This document shows, piece by piece, positions 17,620 through 25,988 of a DNA stretch of 64,000 nt. Every line of letters begins with the position of its first letter. Positions within the stretch are counted from its first letter, which is position 1. The translations under genes were made by a program, and so were the position numbers. The notes beneath the pieces were generated by a model. It was not told the origin of the DNA, did not search any database, and saw only the letters and a program-made list of their open reading frames with translations. The stretch spans positions 5,645 through 69,644 of the forward strand of contig CANCYO010000009.1 of the NCBI GenBank assembly GCA_947382415.1, given 5' to 3'. Source of the stretch: an uncultured Lachnospiraceae bacterium. Its GTDB lineage: Bacteria; Bacillota; Clostridia; Lachnospirales; Lachnospiraceae.

Positions 17620-19450
17620 ATTTTTTCATTCCGGCGCGTTTGCGCATGGTGGGATCCAGAATCTTTTTGCGGATGCGCAGATGTTCCGGGGTGATCTCCA
17701 GAAGCTCGTCGGTGTCGATAAAGTCCAGCGCCTGTTCCAGTGACAGGATTTTGGGAGGAGTGAGCCTCAGGGCTTCGTCGGCAGAGGAGGAACGGGTGTT
17801 GGTGAGCTGCTTTTTTTTGCAGACATTGATCTCAATGTCCTCGCTGCGTCCGGTCTGGCCTACCACCATGCCGGAGTATACCTTTTCGCCCGGGCCGATA
17901 AAGAGGATGCCGCGTTCCTGTGCGTTATAGAGTCCGTAGGTGATGGCTTCTCCTGCCTCGAAGGCAATCAGGGAGCCCAGCCTGCGGTATTGAATCTCGC
18001 CCTTATAAGGTGCATAGCCGTCAAAGACGGTGTTTAAGATGCCATTGCCCTTGGTATCGGTGAGGAATTCTCCGCGGTAGCCGATGAGGCCTCTGGCCGG
18101 AATTGAGAATTCCAGGCGTGTGTAGACACCGCCGGAAATACTGCCCATATTGCGCAGCTCTCCCTTTCTCTGTCCCAGTTTCTCGATGACGGCCCCGGCA
18201 TATTCGTTTGGAACATCAATGTAAGCCAGTTCCATGGGTTCAAGCTTATGGCCGTTTTCGTCTTCTTTATACAAAACTTCGGCTTTGCTCACCGCGAATT
18301 CAAAGCCTTCACGGCGCATATTCTCGATCAGAACGGACAGATGCAGTTCACCCCGGCCGGACACTTTAAAACTGTCGGCCTGCCCGGTCTCCTCCACCCG
18401 CAGGGATACGTCTGTGTTTAATTCGCGAAACAGTCTGTCCCGCAGATGACGGCTGGTGACAAACTTGCCTTCCTGCCCGGCAAGAGGAGAGTCGTTTACC
18501 ATAAACTGCATGGCGATAGTGGGCTCGCTGATTTTCTGGAAGGGGATGGGGGCTGGGTTTTCAACAGAGCAGAGGGTATCTCCGATGTGGATGTCCGCAA
18601 TGCCGGAAATCGCCACGATGGAGCCGATGGAGGCTTCTTTTACCTCTGCTTTGTTCAGGCCGTCAAACTCATAGAGCTTGCTGACTTTCACTTTTACCTG
18701 TTTGTCAGGCTCGTGATGATTGCAGATTACCACGTCCTGATTCACCCGTATGACACCATTGTCAACTTTTCCCACGCCGATGCGTCCCACATATTCATTA
18801 TAGTCTATGGTGCTGATGAGTACCTGGGTGCCGGCCTCTGGATCGCCCTCGGGGGCGGGGATATAGTCAAGGATGGTCTCAAACAGAGGTTCCATACTGT
18901 TGCCGGGTTCCCCTGCGTCCAGGGAGGCGACGCCGGATTTGGCTGAGGCAAACACAAATGGGCAGTCTAACTGGGAATCGTCTGCGTCCAGCTCCAGAAA
19001 CAGCTCCAGCACTTCGTCCACCACCTCGTCGGGCCTTGCCTCAGGGCGGTCGATCTTGTTGATGCAGACAATGACAGGGAGTTTTAACTCCAATGCTTTT
19101 TTCAGTACGAACTTGGTCTGGGGCATGGCTCCCTCGAAGGCATCCACCACCAGGACTACGCCGTTCACCATCTTCAACACGCGCTCTACCTCGCCGCCAA
19201 AGTCGGCGTGTCCCGGAGTGTCGATAATATTTATCTTCGTATTTTTATAGGTCACAGCGGTATTTTTGGACAGAATGGTGATGCCGCGCTCGCGCTCGAT
19301 GTCGTTGGAGTCCATGACGCGCTCCGCCACCTCCTGATTTTCACGGAATACGCCGCTTTGTTTGAGCAGTTCGTCCACCAGCGTGGTTTTTCCATGGTCT
19401 ACATGGGCGATGATGGCAATGTTTCTGACGTCTTCTCTTTTTTGTTTCAT
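17618..19450 (-). CDS. typA: Translational GTPase TypA/BipA
   Basis: Ribosome-associated GTPase related to EF-G, involved in 50S assembly and in stress or cold adaptation. 610 residues, the usual size. Seen: G1 AHVDHGKTT, the switch region RERGITI, G3 DTPGHADFGGEV, G4 NKID, then EF-G domain II, domain V and the TypA-specific C-terminal domain. The start is ATG 19450, with AGAGGA at 6 bases; an in-frame ATG at 19462 has no ribosome site. It is the only minus-strand gene in this area and has a good promoter at 19570-19598. Confidence 0.96.
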   Translation of the reverse strand: MKQKREDVRNIAIIAHVDHGKTTLVDELLKQSGVFRENQEVAERVMDSNDIERERGITILSKNTAVTYKNTKINIIDTPGHADFGGEVERVLKMVNGVVLVVDAFEGAMPQTKFVLKKALELKLPVIVCINKIDRPEARPDEVVDEVLELFLELDADDSQLDCPFVFASAKSGVASLDAGEPGNSMEPLFETILDYIPAPEGDPEAGTQVLISTIDYNEYVGRIGVGKVDNGVIRVNQDVVICNHHEPDKQVKVKVSKLYEFDGLNKAEVKEASIGSIVAISGIADIHIGDTLCSVENPAPIPFQKISEPTIAMQFMVNDSPLAGQEGKFVTSRHLRDRLFRELNTDVSLRVEETGQADSFKVSGRGELHLSVLIENMRREGFEFAVSKAEVLYKEDENGHKLEPMELAYIDVPNEYAGAVIEKLGQRKGELRNMGSISGGVYTRLEFSIPARGLIGYRGEFLTDTKGNGILNTVFDGYAPYKGEIQYRRLGSLIAFEAGEAITYGLYNAQERGILFIGPGEKVYSGMVVGQTGRSEDIEINVCKKKQLTNTRSSSADEALRLTPPKILSLEQALDFIDTDELLEITPEHLRIRKKILDPTMRKRAGMKK

Positions 19451-19569
19451 AATTCCTCTCATTCCGCCGCGTTAACGGCTCAAAGGTGAAATTTCGTGTA
19501 AATTTTTGGTTCGCGGTCGAAATTGTCGATAATTGTCGACTAAAAAATAATCCCGCGATCAAACCGTTT

Positions 19570-19598
19570 CAGTATAGCACTATTTTTTTATTGATGCA
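19570..19598 (-). promoter_or_regulatory. Sigma-A promoter of typA
   Basis: On the minus strand TTGCAT (19598-19593), 17-base spacer, TATACT (19575-19570). The leader to ATG 19450 is about 115 bases. Confidence 0.75.
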
Positions 19599-19711
19599 AG
19601 AAAAAGCTGTTTTCTGGGGGCTTTAGGACGGACAGACACAATATATTGTGTACCAAAGAGGCGAATCTATGTGGAATTTGGCGAGGGTGCGCGATGAAAA
19701 AGGGTGTTATT

Positions 19712-19739
19712 TTGCGGTGAGATATAGTATAAATATAAT
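19712..19739 (+). promoter_or_regulatory. Possible promoter of the SSB-like gene
   Basis: TTGCGG at 19712-19717, 16-base spacer, TATAAT at 19734-19739. The -35 element is weak. Confidence 0.45.
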
Positions 19740-19784
19740 GTCATAGTAAATACGTTACAAAAGGTGTAAGAAGGGAGAACTGAT

Positions 19785-20468
19785 ATGACAGATAAGGTAA
19801 TTGAAAACAATCAGGTAACGGTGATGGGAGAAGTGGTAAGCAGATTTTCCTACAGCCATGAAATCTTCGGAGAAGGGTTTTACATGGTCGATGTGAAGGT
19901 GCAGAGACTCAGCGAGAGCTTTGACGTGATTCCGGTGATGGTGTCCGAGAGGCTTTTGGATGTAAACGAGGATTACAGCGGAAGGCTGATCTGCGTGAAC
20001 GGGCAGTTCCGTTCCTACAATCGGCACGAGGAGAGAAAGAACAGACTGGTGCTGTCGGTCTTCGCCAGAGAGGTGGAGTTTGTGGAAGAGGTCGAGGAGA
20101 GCGCCAAGACCAATCAGATCTATCTGGACGGGTATATCTGTAAGGAGCCAATTTACAGAAAGACGCCTTTGGGGAGAGAGATTGCGGATCTTCTGCTGGC
20201 GGTGAACCGTCCCTATGGCAAATCCGATTACATACCCTGCATCTGCTGGGGACGCAACGCCCGTTATGCCAACAACTTCAAAGTGGGTGAGCGCTGCGCG
20301 ATCTGGGGACGCATTCAGAGCAGAGAATATATGAAGAAGCTGGATGAGGAACATGTGGAGAAGCGTGTGGCCTTTGAGGTTTCTGTGAGCAAGCTGGAAC
20401 TTATGGGTGATGAGGACAAGGAGGATTCCTTTTTGTCAGATGATTCCCTGTGCCCCAGCGAGGCGTGA
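19785..20468 (+). CDS. SSB-like protein with two OB-fold halves
   Basis: 227 residues. The C-terminal half (about 110-200) carries NQIYLDGYICKEP, TPLGREIADLLLAVNR, YIPCICWGRNA and GRIQSREY, the strand pattern of single-stranded DNA-binding proteins. The N-terminal half (about 8-105) repeats a similar pattern (VTVMGEVVSRF, LICVNGQFRSYN), suggesting a second, more divergent OB fold. The acidic tail EDKEDSFLSDDS resembles the partner-binding tail of SSB but lacks its terminal DDDLPF-type motif. It may assist replication or repair, or bind RNA. ATG 19785 follows GGGAGA. It stands alone, whereas the main ssb normally sits between rpsF and rpsR. Confidence 0.65.
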   Translation: MTDKVIENNQVTVMGEVVSRFSYSHEIFGEGFYMVDVKVQRLSESFDVIPVMVSERLLDVNEDYSGRLICVNGQFRSYNRHEERKNRLVLSVFAREVEFVEEVEESAKTNQIYLDGYICKEPIYRKTPLGREIADLLLAVNRPYGKSDYIPCICWGRNARYANNFKVGERCAIWGRIQSREYMKKLDEEHVEKRVAFEVSVSKLELMGDEDKEDSFLSDDSLCPSEA

Positions 20469-20524
20469 CAGCCTGTGGGCGATCCTGCCGCAAAGGCGTA
20501 TGACAGCCTGACATTACCGAAAGT

Positions 20525-20553
20525 TGCCAATTTTTGGATTTTGTGTTATACTG
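20525..20553 (+). promoter_or_regulatory. Promoter of the CobA-like gene
   Basis: TTGCCA at 20525-20530, 17-base spacer, TATACT at 20548-20553. Confidence 0.7.
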
Positions 20554-20621
20554 AGACCTGCTTGAGCGGGAGACTACCGGTGAAGAGTAAAGTTGTCAGG
20601 CTTCAGGTATGGAGGTAGGAT

Positions 20622-21116
20622 ATGGAAAAGGGAAGAGTTTATATTTATTCCGGCGACGGGAGAGGCAAGTCTCCGGCGGCTCTGGGAAGAGCGGTTCAGA
20701 CCGCGGTGGCGGGAGGCAGTGTGGTGCTGATTCAGTTTTTGAAGGGAAGAGGCCTTCAGGACTCAGGTTTCCTGCGCAGAATGGAACCGGAGATCAAGCT
20801 GTTTCGATTTGAGAAGTCCGATGAGAATTATGAGAAATTGTCGGATGAGCGCAAGCAGGAGGAGATCGGTAATATCAGAAACGGTATTGCCTATGCGAAG
20901 AAAGTGCTGTGCACCGGCGAGTGTGATCTGTTGATTCTGGACGAAGTGCTGGGACTTGTGGAAAAGGGGATCCTTCAGGCGGATGATCTGAAAAACCTGT
21001 TGGAATACCGCGGAGCTACGGATGTGATCCTCACGGGGATCAATCTGAGCGATGATGTCTGTATGCTTGCGGATGAGGTTTCCAAAATTGAGACCGTGAA
21101 ATTTAAGGTTTACTGA
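20622..21116 (+). CDS. CobA/CobO/BtuR-family P-loop protein (corrinoid adenosyltransferase-like)
   Basis: 164 residues. GDGRGKSPAALGRAV near the N-terminus (about 11-25) is the P-loop of the CobA/BtuR family, and DLLILDEVLGLVEKG (about 105-119) is its Walker B region. True CobA enzymes have GxGKGKTT; here the Thr pair is replaced by Ser-Pro, so ATP handling may differ. The family adenosylates cob(I)alamin-type corrinoids, but no other cobalamin gene is in the window. ATG 20622 follows GGAGG, and a consensus promoter lies upstream. Confidence 0.7.
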   Translation: MEKGRVYIYSGDGRGKSPAALGRAVQTAVAGGSVVLIQFLKGRGLQDSGFLRRMEPEIKLFRFEKSDENYEKLSDERKQEEIGNIRNGIAYAKKVLCTGECDLLILDEVLGLVEKGILQADDLKNLLEYRGATDVILTGINLSDDVCMLADEVSKIETVKFKVY

Positions 21117-21200
21117 GATACGGTTGGCGGAATGGCCTCAAAATGAAAAAGATTCAGGGGAAATACACAGAAATTATCATAAAAATACCCAGGAAATCCG

Positions 21201-21229
21201 TTGACAGAGGCGGATGAAGATGCTATATT
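21201..21229 (+). promoter_or_regulatory. Promoter of the lysine riboswitch-dapA unit
   Basis: TTGACA at 21201-21206, 17-base spacer, TATATT at 21224-21229. Transcription would begin about 15 bases before the riboswitch. Confidence 0.8.
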
Positions 21230-21251
21230 GATTAATAAGATAGGTAATAAC

Positions 21252-21414
21252 GATAGAGGTTGCGTTTTTCAAGAGTATTTCTTCCGATGCGGCAGGCGCA
21301 GGGGAGGAAGGAAGAAAGGGGAACACGCCGAAAGATGAGACGTCCTTGCAGTCGAGTCTTGGGCATGGGGTGAATAACCACATGACTGTCATCCGGTCAG
21401 GATGGTGCGCTATC
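21252..21414 (+). ncRNA. Lysine riboswitch (L box)
   Basis: Conserved L-box blocks appear in order: GATAGAGGTTGCG at the 5' side of P1, AAGAGTA, AAAGGGGAACACGCCGAAAG, TTGGGCATGGGG, CATGACTGTCA, and GTGCGCTATC closing P1 against the opening GATAG(A)G. The family binds lysine and shuts off lysine synthesis or uptake genes. It lies in the leader of dapA, which fits. The whole 389-bp gap before dapA is explained by this element, its promoter and its expression platform. Confidence 0.93.
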
Positions 21415-21435
21415 AGAGGATAAATTGTAAAATTT

Positions 21436-21458
21436 GCCGGCGCATTTTATGTGTCGGC
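21436..21458 (+). terminator. Candidate expression-platform hairpin of the lysine riboswitch
   Basis: GCCGGCGCA pairs with TGTGTCGGC (nine pairs, two G-U) across a TTTTA loop, followed by ATTTACTT. The U-tract is short, so a terminator is likely but not certain. The sequence between P1 and this stem could form the alternative antiterminator. Confidence 0.5.
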
Positions 21459-21505
21459 ATTTACTTATGTAAAATTTACTATGCAAATCATAAGGAGGAA
21501 GAGTT

Positions 21506-22390
21506 ATGGCAATTTTTACAGGCGCGGGTGTTGCGATCGTGACTCCCATGAAGGCGGACGGAGCAGTCAATTACGAGAAGTTTGGGGAGCTTATAGAGTT
21601 TCAGATCGCCAACGGCACGGACGCGATCATTGTCTGCGGAACTACCGGAGAGGCGTCCACCCTCACCCATGAGGAGCATCTCGAGACCATCAGATACTGT
21701 ATTGACAAGGTGGCGGGCAGGATTCCCGTTGTGGCGGGAACGGGTTCTAACTGTACGGAGACGGCGGTTTATCTCTCCACCGAGGCTGAAAAGTACGGGG
21801 CGGATGGTCTGTTGGTGGTGACGCCCTATTATAATAAGGCGACCCAGAACGGCCTTTACGCACATTTCAAGACCATAGCCGAGTCCGTAAAGATTCCCAT
21901 AATTCTTTACAATGTGCCCAGCCGCACGGGCTGCAATATTCTGCCGGAGACGGTGGTACGTCTGTGCAAAGATGTGGACAATATCCTGGGCGTCAAGGAG
22001 GCCAGCGGCAATATCAGCCAGATTGCCCATCTCGCCGCCATTTCACACGGCTGTGTGGATATTTATTCCGGCAATGACGATCAGATTGTGCCGATCATGG
22101 CGCTGGGCGGTGTGGGTGTCATTTCTGTACTCTCCAATGTGGCTCCCAGACAGACCCATGAGATCTGCCGGAAGTTTTTGGACGGGGATGTGGAGGGCAG
22201 CCGCAGGATGCAGCTTGCGGCTCTGGATCTGTGCAACGCCCTGTTCTGCGAGGTGAATCCAATCCCTGTGAAGAAGGCGCTGAATCTCATGGGTATGGAG
22301 GCAGGATCTCTTCGTATGCCGCTGTCCGAGATGGAGGAGGGCAATGCCGCCCGTCTGGAAAAGGCCATGAAAGATTATGGAATCCTTTGA
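21506..22390 (+). CDS. dapA: 4-hydroxy-tetrahydrodipicolinate synthase
   Basis: Condenses pyruvate with aspartate semialdehyde, the committed step to diaminopimelate, lysine and spore dipicolinate. 294 residues, TIM barrel. Seen: CGTTGEASTLT (about 44-54), the Tyr in LYNVPSRTGCN (about 134-144), and the Schiff-base Lys in GVKEASGN (about 163). ATG 21506 follows AAGGAGG. Expression is expected to fall when lysine is high through the L box upstream. dapB follows 100 bp later on the same strand. Confidence 0.97.
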   Translation: MAIFTGAGVAIVTPMKADGAVNYEKFGELIEFQIANGTDAIIVCGTTGEASTLTHEEHLETIRYCIDKVAGRIPVVAGTGSNCTETAVYLSTEAEKYGADGLLVVTPYYNKATQNGLYAHFKTIAESVKIPIILYNVPSRTGCNILPETVVRLCKDVDNILGVKEASGNISQIAHLAAISHGCVDIYSGNDDQIVPIMALGGVGVISVLSNVAPRQTHEICRKFLDGDVEGSRRMQLAALDLCNALFCEVNPIPVKKALNLMGMEAGSLRMPLSEMEEGNAARLEKAMKDYGIL

Positions 22391-22490
22391 GGTTTATGGC
22401 AGTAATTTTATATCAGTAATATTGAAACTGAAGAGATGAATAGAGATAAATGAAGATAAAGGGAAATAAATAAAAGAAGGGAAGCTTGTT

Positions 22491-23246
22491 ATGATAAGAA
22501 TCATTATGCACGGTTGTAACGGTAAGATGGGGCAGACCATCAGCTCTCTGATTGCCGCCGACGGGGAAGCGGAGCTGGTGGCCGGAATCGACGCCAGAGA
22601 CGACGGTCACAATCCCTACCCTGTGTTTACGAATATTGCGGAGTGTGATGTGGAGGCGGACTGTCTCATCGATTTTTCCGCGGCTCCCGCGGTGGACGCA
22701 ATGCTTGCGTACTGCGTGGATAAAAAACTTCCCTGTGTGCTCTGTACCACAGGCCTGAGTGAGGAGCAGCTCGGCAGAGTGAAGGAGGCGGCAGGTCAGG
22801 TGGCGGTCTTAAAGTCGGCAAACATGTCCCTGGGGATCAATCTGCTGTTGAAAATGCTGAAGGAGGCTGCCGGTGTGCTTGCGCCTGCGGGTTTTGATAT
22901 CGAGATCGTGGAGAAACACCATAATCTGAAGCTGGATGCTCCCAGCGGGACGGCGCTTGCCTTGGCGGATTCCATCAACGGGGAATTGAACGGCGAGTAT
23001 GAGTATGTCTATGACAGGAGTGTGCGCAGAGAGCGGCGCCCCAAAAAGGAGATCGGCATCAGCGCCGTGAGAGGAGGGACCATCGTGGGCGATCACGATG
23101 TGATCTTTGCCGGGGCAGACGAGGTGATCACATTTTCCCACACGGCCTACTCCAAGGCGGTATTCGGTAAAGGCGCCGTGCAGGCGGCCAAGTTTCTGGC
23201 GGGAAAGCCTGCGGGAATGTACGATATGTCCGATGTGATTGGTTAG
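22491..23246 (+). CDS. dapB: 4-hydroxy-tetrahydrodipicolinate reductase
   Basis: Reduces the DapA product with NAD(P)H. 251 residues: nucleotide-binding HGCNGKMGQ near the start and the substrate motif EIVEKHHNLKLDAPSGTA (in part, about 138-155), which contains the catalytic His pair and Lys, plus the C-terminal KAVFGKGAVQAAKFL. ATG 22491 follows GAAGGGAAG. It probably shares the riboswitch-controlled transcript of dapA. The downstream fbp start lies 37 bp after the stop. Confidence 0.96.
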   Translation: MIRIIMHGCNGKMGQTISSLIAADGEAELVAGIDARDDGHNPYPVFTNIAECDVEADCLIDFSAAPAVDAMLAYCVDKKLPCVLCTTGLSEEQLGRVKEAAGQVAVLKSANMSLGINLLLKMLKEAAGVLAPAGFDIEIVEKHHNLKLDAPSGTALALADSINGELNGEYEYVYDRSVRRERRPKKEIGISAVRGGTIVGDHDVIFAGADEVITFSHTAYSKAVFGKGAVQAAKFLAGKPAGMYDMSDVIG

Positions 23247-23283
23247 CCGGAGGAGTTCGGCGGCGCGGCAGAGGAGACTTACT

Positions 23284-25233
23284 ATGGAGCGGCAGGACCT
23301 GAAATTTTTAAAAACCTTATCCCGTCAATATAAAAATATCGGGGCGGCTTCAACGGAGATCATCAATCTTCAGTCGATTTTGAACCTGCCCAAGGGGACG
23401 GAACATTTTCTCACGGATATCCATGGGGAGTATGAGCAGTTTCAGCATGTGTTGAAAAACGGTTCCGGATCCGTGCGCAGAAAGATAGACGAGGAGTTCG
23501 GCAACACCATCAGCAATAAGGACAAAAAGAGTCTGGCCACGCTGATTTATTACCCGGAGGAAAAGCTGGAAATCGCGGAGAAAGAGGAGGAGAATCTGGA
23601 AGACTGGTACAGGATCTCGCTGCACAGACTGGTGCAGGTGATCAAGCGCGTCTCCTCCAAGTATACCCGCTCCAAGGTGCGTAAGGCTCTGCCGGAGGAG
23701 TTTGCCTATGTCATTGAGGAACTGATCACGGAGAAGGAGGAGATTCAGGACAAAGAGGCCTATTACAACGAGATTCTCCACACGATTATCCGTATTGGCA
23801 GAGCTCCCCAGTTTATTGTGGCGCTCTGCCATCTGATTCAGCGGCTGGTCATCGACCATCTGCATATTGTAGGGGATATCTATGACAGAGGACCGGGTCC
23901 GCATATTATCATGGATACCCTCTGCAACTATCACTCTGTGGACGTGCAGTGGGGCAATCATGATATTGTCTGGATGGGGGCTGCCGCGGGCAGCCTGTTG
24001 TGTATCGCAAATGTCATCCGTCTGTCAGCACGGTATGGAAGTCTGTCCGTGCTGGAGGAGGGGTATGGCATCAATCTGGTGCCGCTGGCCACCTTTGTGC
24101 TGGAGACCTATGGGGACACGGACTGCAGCGCGTTTGCCATCAGATACAACACGGATTACAACACCAAGGATCTGCGTCTGGATACCGGGATGCACAAGGC
24201 GATGACGATGATACAGTTTAAGCTGGAGGGACAGTTTATCATGCGTCATCCGGAGTTCCATATGGAGGACCGGATGCTTCTGGATAAGATCGATTACGCG
24301 CAAAAAACCGTGCGCATCGGCGATGAGATATATGCCATGCGGGATGTGGATTTTCCCACGGTGGATCCGGACAGGCCTTACGAATTGTCTGAGGAGGAAA
24401 GCCGTCTGATGCTTCGGCTTCAGCATGCTTTTATGCGTTGTGAAAAATTGCAGAGACATGTGCGTTTCCTGTATGCAAAGGGCGGAATGTACAAACTCTA
24501 TAATGGCAATCTGCTCTACCATGGCTGCGTTCCCCTGAATGAGGACGGAAGCTTTCAGGAAGTGGAAATTTTTGGCAGAGAGTATTCCGGAAAGGCGCTC
24601 TATGATGTTCTGGAGCACTATGCCAGAAGGGGATATTATGCCAAGGACAGCTCAGAGCGCATGGCCGGGCAGGATATGCTCTGGTATATTTGGTGCGGCG
24701 CCGGCTCTCCGGTGTATGGCAAGACCAGGATGACCACGTTTGAACGCTATTTTGTGGCCGACAGCAGAACGCATGTTGAACAAAAGAACAGTTATTATAC
24801 CCTCTATGAGAGGGAGGACATTGTAAACAAAATATTGGAAGAATTTGGCCTTGACTCCGAGGGCGCCCACATCATCAACGGGCATGTGCCTGTGGAGCAG
24901 ATTCACGGAGAATCTCCCATTAAATGCGGCGGCAGGCTTCTGGTCATCGACGGCGGTTTTTCCAAAGCCTATCACAAGAAGACGGGAATCGCCGGATACA
25001 CGCTGGTATGTAATTCCAGAGGTATGCGTCTGGTGGCCCATGAGCTTTTTGAATCCACAAAGGCCGCTATCCTGAGAGAGTCGGATATTATATCGGATAC
25101 CATCGAGGTAGAGACTTTTCCGCACAGAAAGCGTGTGGCGGACACGGATGTCGGTGTGGATATCAGAGAAAATATCCATTATCTGGAAGAACTACTGGAG
25201 GCATACAGAGACGGTTCGATTATGGAGGAATGA
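23284..25233 (+). CDS. fbp: Fructose-1,6-bisphosphatase, class III
   Basis: Gluconeogenic enzyme that removes the 1-phosphate of fructose 1,6-bisphosphate. 649 residues, the size of the Firmicutes-type FBPase III, which belongs to the metallophosphatase superfamily: GDIYDRGPG (197-205), GNHDIVWMG (224-232) and NGHVPVEQIHGESP near 540 are metal-ligand regions, and KAGGKLL-like and DGGFSKAYH segments follow. ATG 23284 follows GAGGAG; upstream in-frame codons overlap dapB and lack a ribosome site. It sits after dapAB, so partial read-through from the lysine unit is possible. A bidirectional hairpin follows. Confidence 0.95.
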   Translation: MERQDLKFLKTLSRQYKNIGAASTEIINLQSILNLPKGTEHFLTDIHGEYEQFQHVLKNGSGSVRRKIDEEFGNTISNKDKKSLATLIYYPEEKLEIAEKEEENLEDWYRISLHRLVQVIKRVSSKYTRSKVRKALPEEFAYVIEELITEKEEIQDKEAYYNEILHTIIRIGRAPQFIVALCHLIQRLVIDHLHIVGDIYDRGPGPHIIMDTLCNYHSVDVQWGNHDIVWMGAAAGSLLCIANVIRLSARYGSLSVLEEGYGINLVPLATFVLETYGDTDCSAFAIRYNTDYNTKDLRLDTGMHKAMTMIQFKLEGQFIMRHPEFHMEDRMLLDKIDYAQKTVRIGDEIYAMRDVDFPTVDPDRPYELSEEESRLMLRLQHAFMRCEKLQRHVRFLYAKGGMYKLYNGNLLYHGCVPLNEDGSFQEVEIFGREYSGKALYDVLEHYARRGYYAKDSSERMAGQDMLWYIWCGAGSPVYGKTRMTTFERYFVADSRTHVEQKNSYYTLYEREDIVNKILEEFGLDSEGAHIINGHVPVEQIHGESPIKCGGRLLVIDGGFSKAYHKKTGIAGYTLVCNSRGMRLVAHELFESTKAAILRESDIISDTIEVETFPHRKRVADTDVGVDIRENIHYLEELLEAYRDGSIMEE

Positions 25234-25262
25234 AGAATGTGATTAATGAAACAGGAGCGCTG

Positions 25263-25296
25263 AAAAGGGGAGGCCTGTGAGAAGGTACTCCCCTTT
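25263..25296. terminator. Bidirectional terminator between fbp and the Asn-rich lipoprotein
   Basis: AAAGGGGAG pairs with CTCCCCTTT across a 15-base loop. Both sides have short T-rich tails, so it can end fbp (plus) and the convergent lipoprotein gene (minus). Confidence 0.75.
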
Positions 25297-25333
25297 GTGT
25301 GAGACCGGCCTTTGCCCGTTTATCCGTATGACT

Positions 25334-25864
25334 TTATCGGGACACAGAGCGGTTTGTGGTTCTGCCGGCGCTGTTGGTGTTGCTGCCGGTCACATTATTG
25401 TTCGTGCCATTGGCTGTGTTTGCATTGCTTCCATTTGCATTGCTTCCATTCCCATTTGTTCCGTTTGTTCCGTTCGTGCCTGTGGTGGTATTACCGGTGG
25501 TGGTGTTATTACCTGTGGCGTTTGTGCCTGCGTTGTTATTGTTTGTGTTGTTATTGTTGTCGTTTCCAACCAGATCGTCCACCAGGTCTGTCACACCGTT
25601 TACGGCGTCGTCTATGACGCCGCCCACTGCATTTCCGGCATCGTTGCCGTTTGCGTCGCCGGCAGGATTGTTTGTGGCGTTGTTGAGCGCATTGTCTGTG
25701 TTGCCCGCGCCGTTATTTCCGGCGTTATTCTGGCCGGAAGATTCAGTCTGAGCACCATTTCCGGCCATACTGCCGGAATTGTTGCTCTGATTGTCTCTGG
25801 AACATGCTGCTGCCGTACAAATGAAGGCCATCACAAGTCCGAGAACTAAAATTTTTTTCTTCAT
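25334..25864 (-). CDS. Asn/Gly/Thr-rich low-complexity lipoprotein
   Basis: 176 residues, no named family. MKKKILVLGLVMAFICTAAAC gives a signal peptide with Cys about 21 as the lipidation site (in part AAAC). The rest is almost only Asn, Gly, Thr, Ala and Ser, with NNNNTNNNN and TNGTNGTNG runs around one more ordered stretch (GGVIDDAVNGVTDLVDDLVG). ATG 25864 follows GGAGG; ATG 25876, four codons earlier, also follows AGGAGG, so either may be used. The short repeats of GTTGTT type on the plus strand make slippage likely. A surface spacer or matrix role is a guess. Confidence 0.7.
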   Translation of the reverse strand: MKKKILVLGLVMAFICTAAACSRDNQSNNSGSMAGNGAQTESSGQNNAGNNGAGNTDNALNNATNNPAGDANGNDAGNAVGGVIDDAVNGVTDLVDDLVGNDNNNNTNNNNAGTNATGNNTTTGNTTTGTNGTNGTNGNGSNANGSNANTANGTNNNVTGSNTNSAGRTTNRSVSR

Positions 25865-25988
25865 AATATCCTCCATTCTCGCCTCCTGAAATTCAAAACT
25901 GTGGGGCTTGTGTTTATTATGTACGGGAATCGGTTTTTTATACATGGTCGCGAATGGGAGAAACAAGTCCAAAGAAATGAGGTAAAAT

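Larger units (their letters stand above)
19451..19784. other. 334-bp divergent intergenic region
   Basis: Holds the typA promoter (minus strand) and a weaker promoter for the SSB-like gene (plus strand). The typA leader contains a 10-bp direct repeat AATTGTCGAT/AATTGTCGAC at 19521-19540 ending in the palindrome GTCGAC. No RNA gene or small protein was recognised. Confidence 0.6.

Noticed and set aside
25400..25560. Short regular repeats that could suggest a CRISPR or satellite
   Set aside because: They are codon-level repeats of an Asn/Gly/Thr-rich lipoprotein gene, with no spacer structure.
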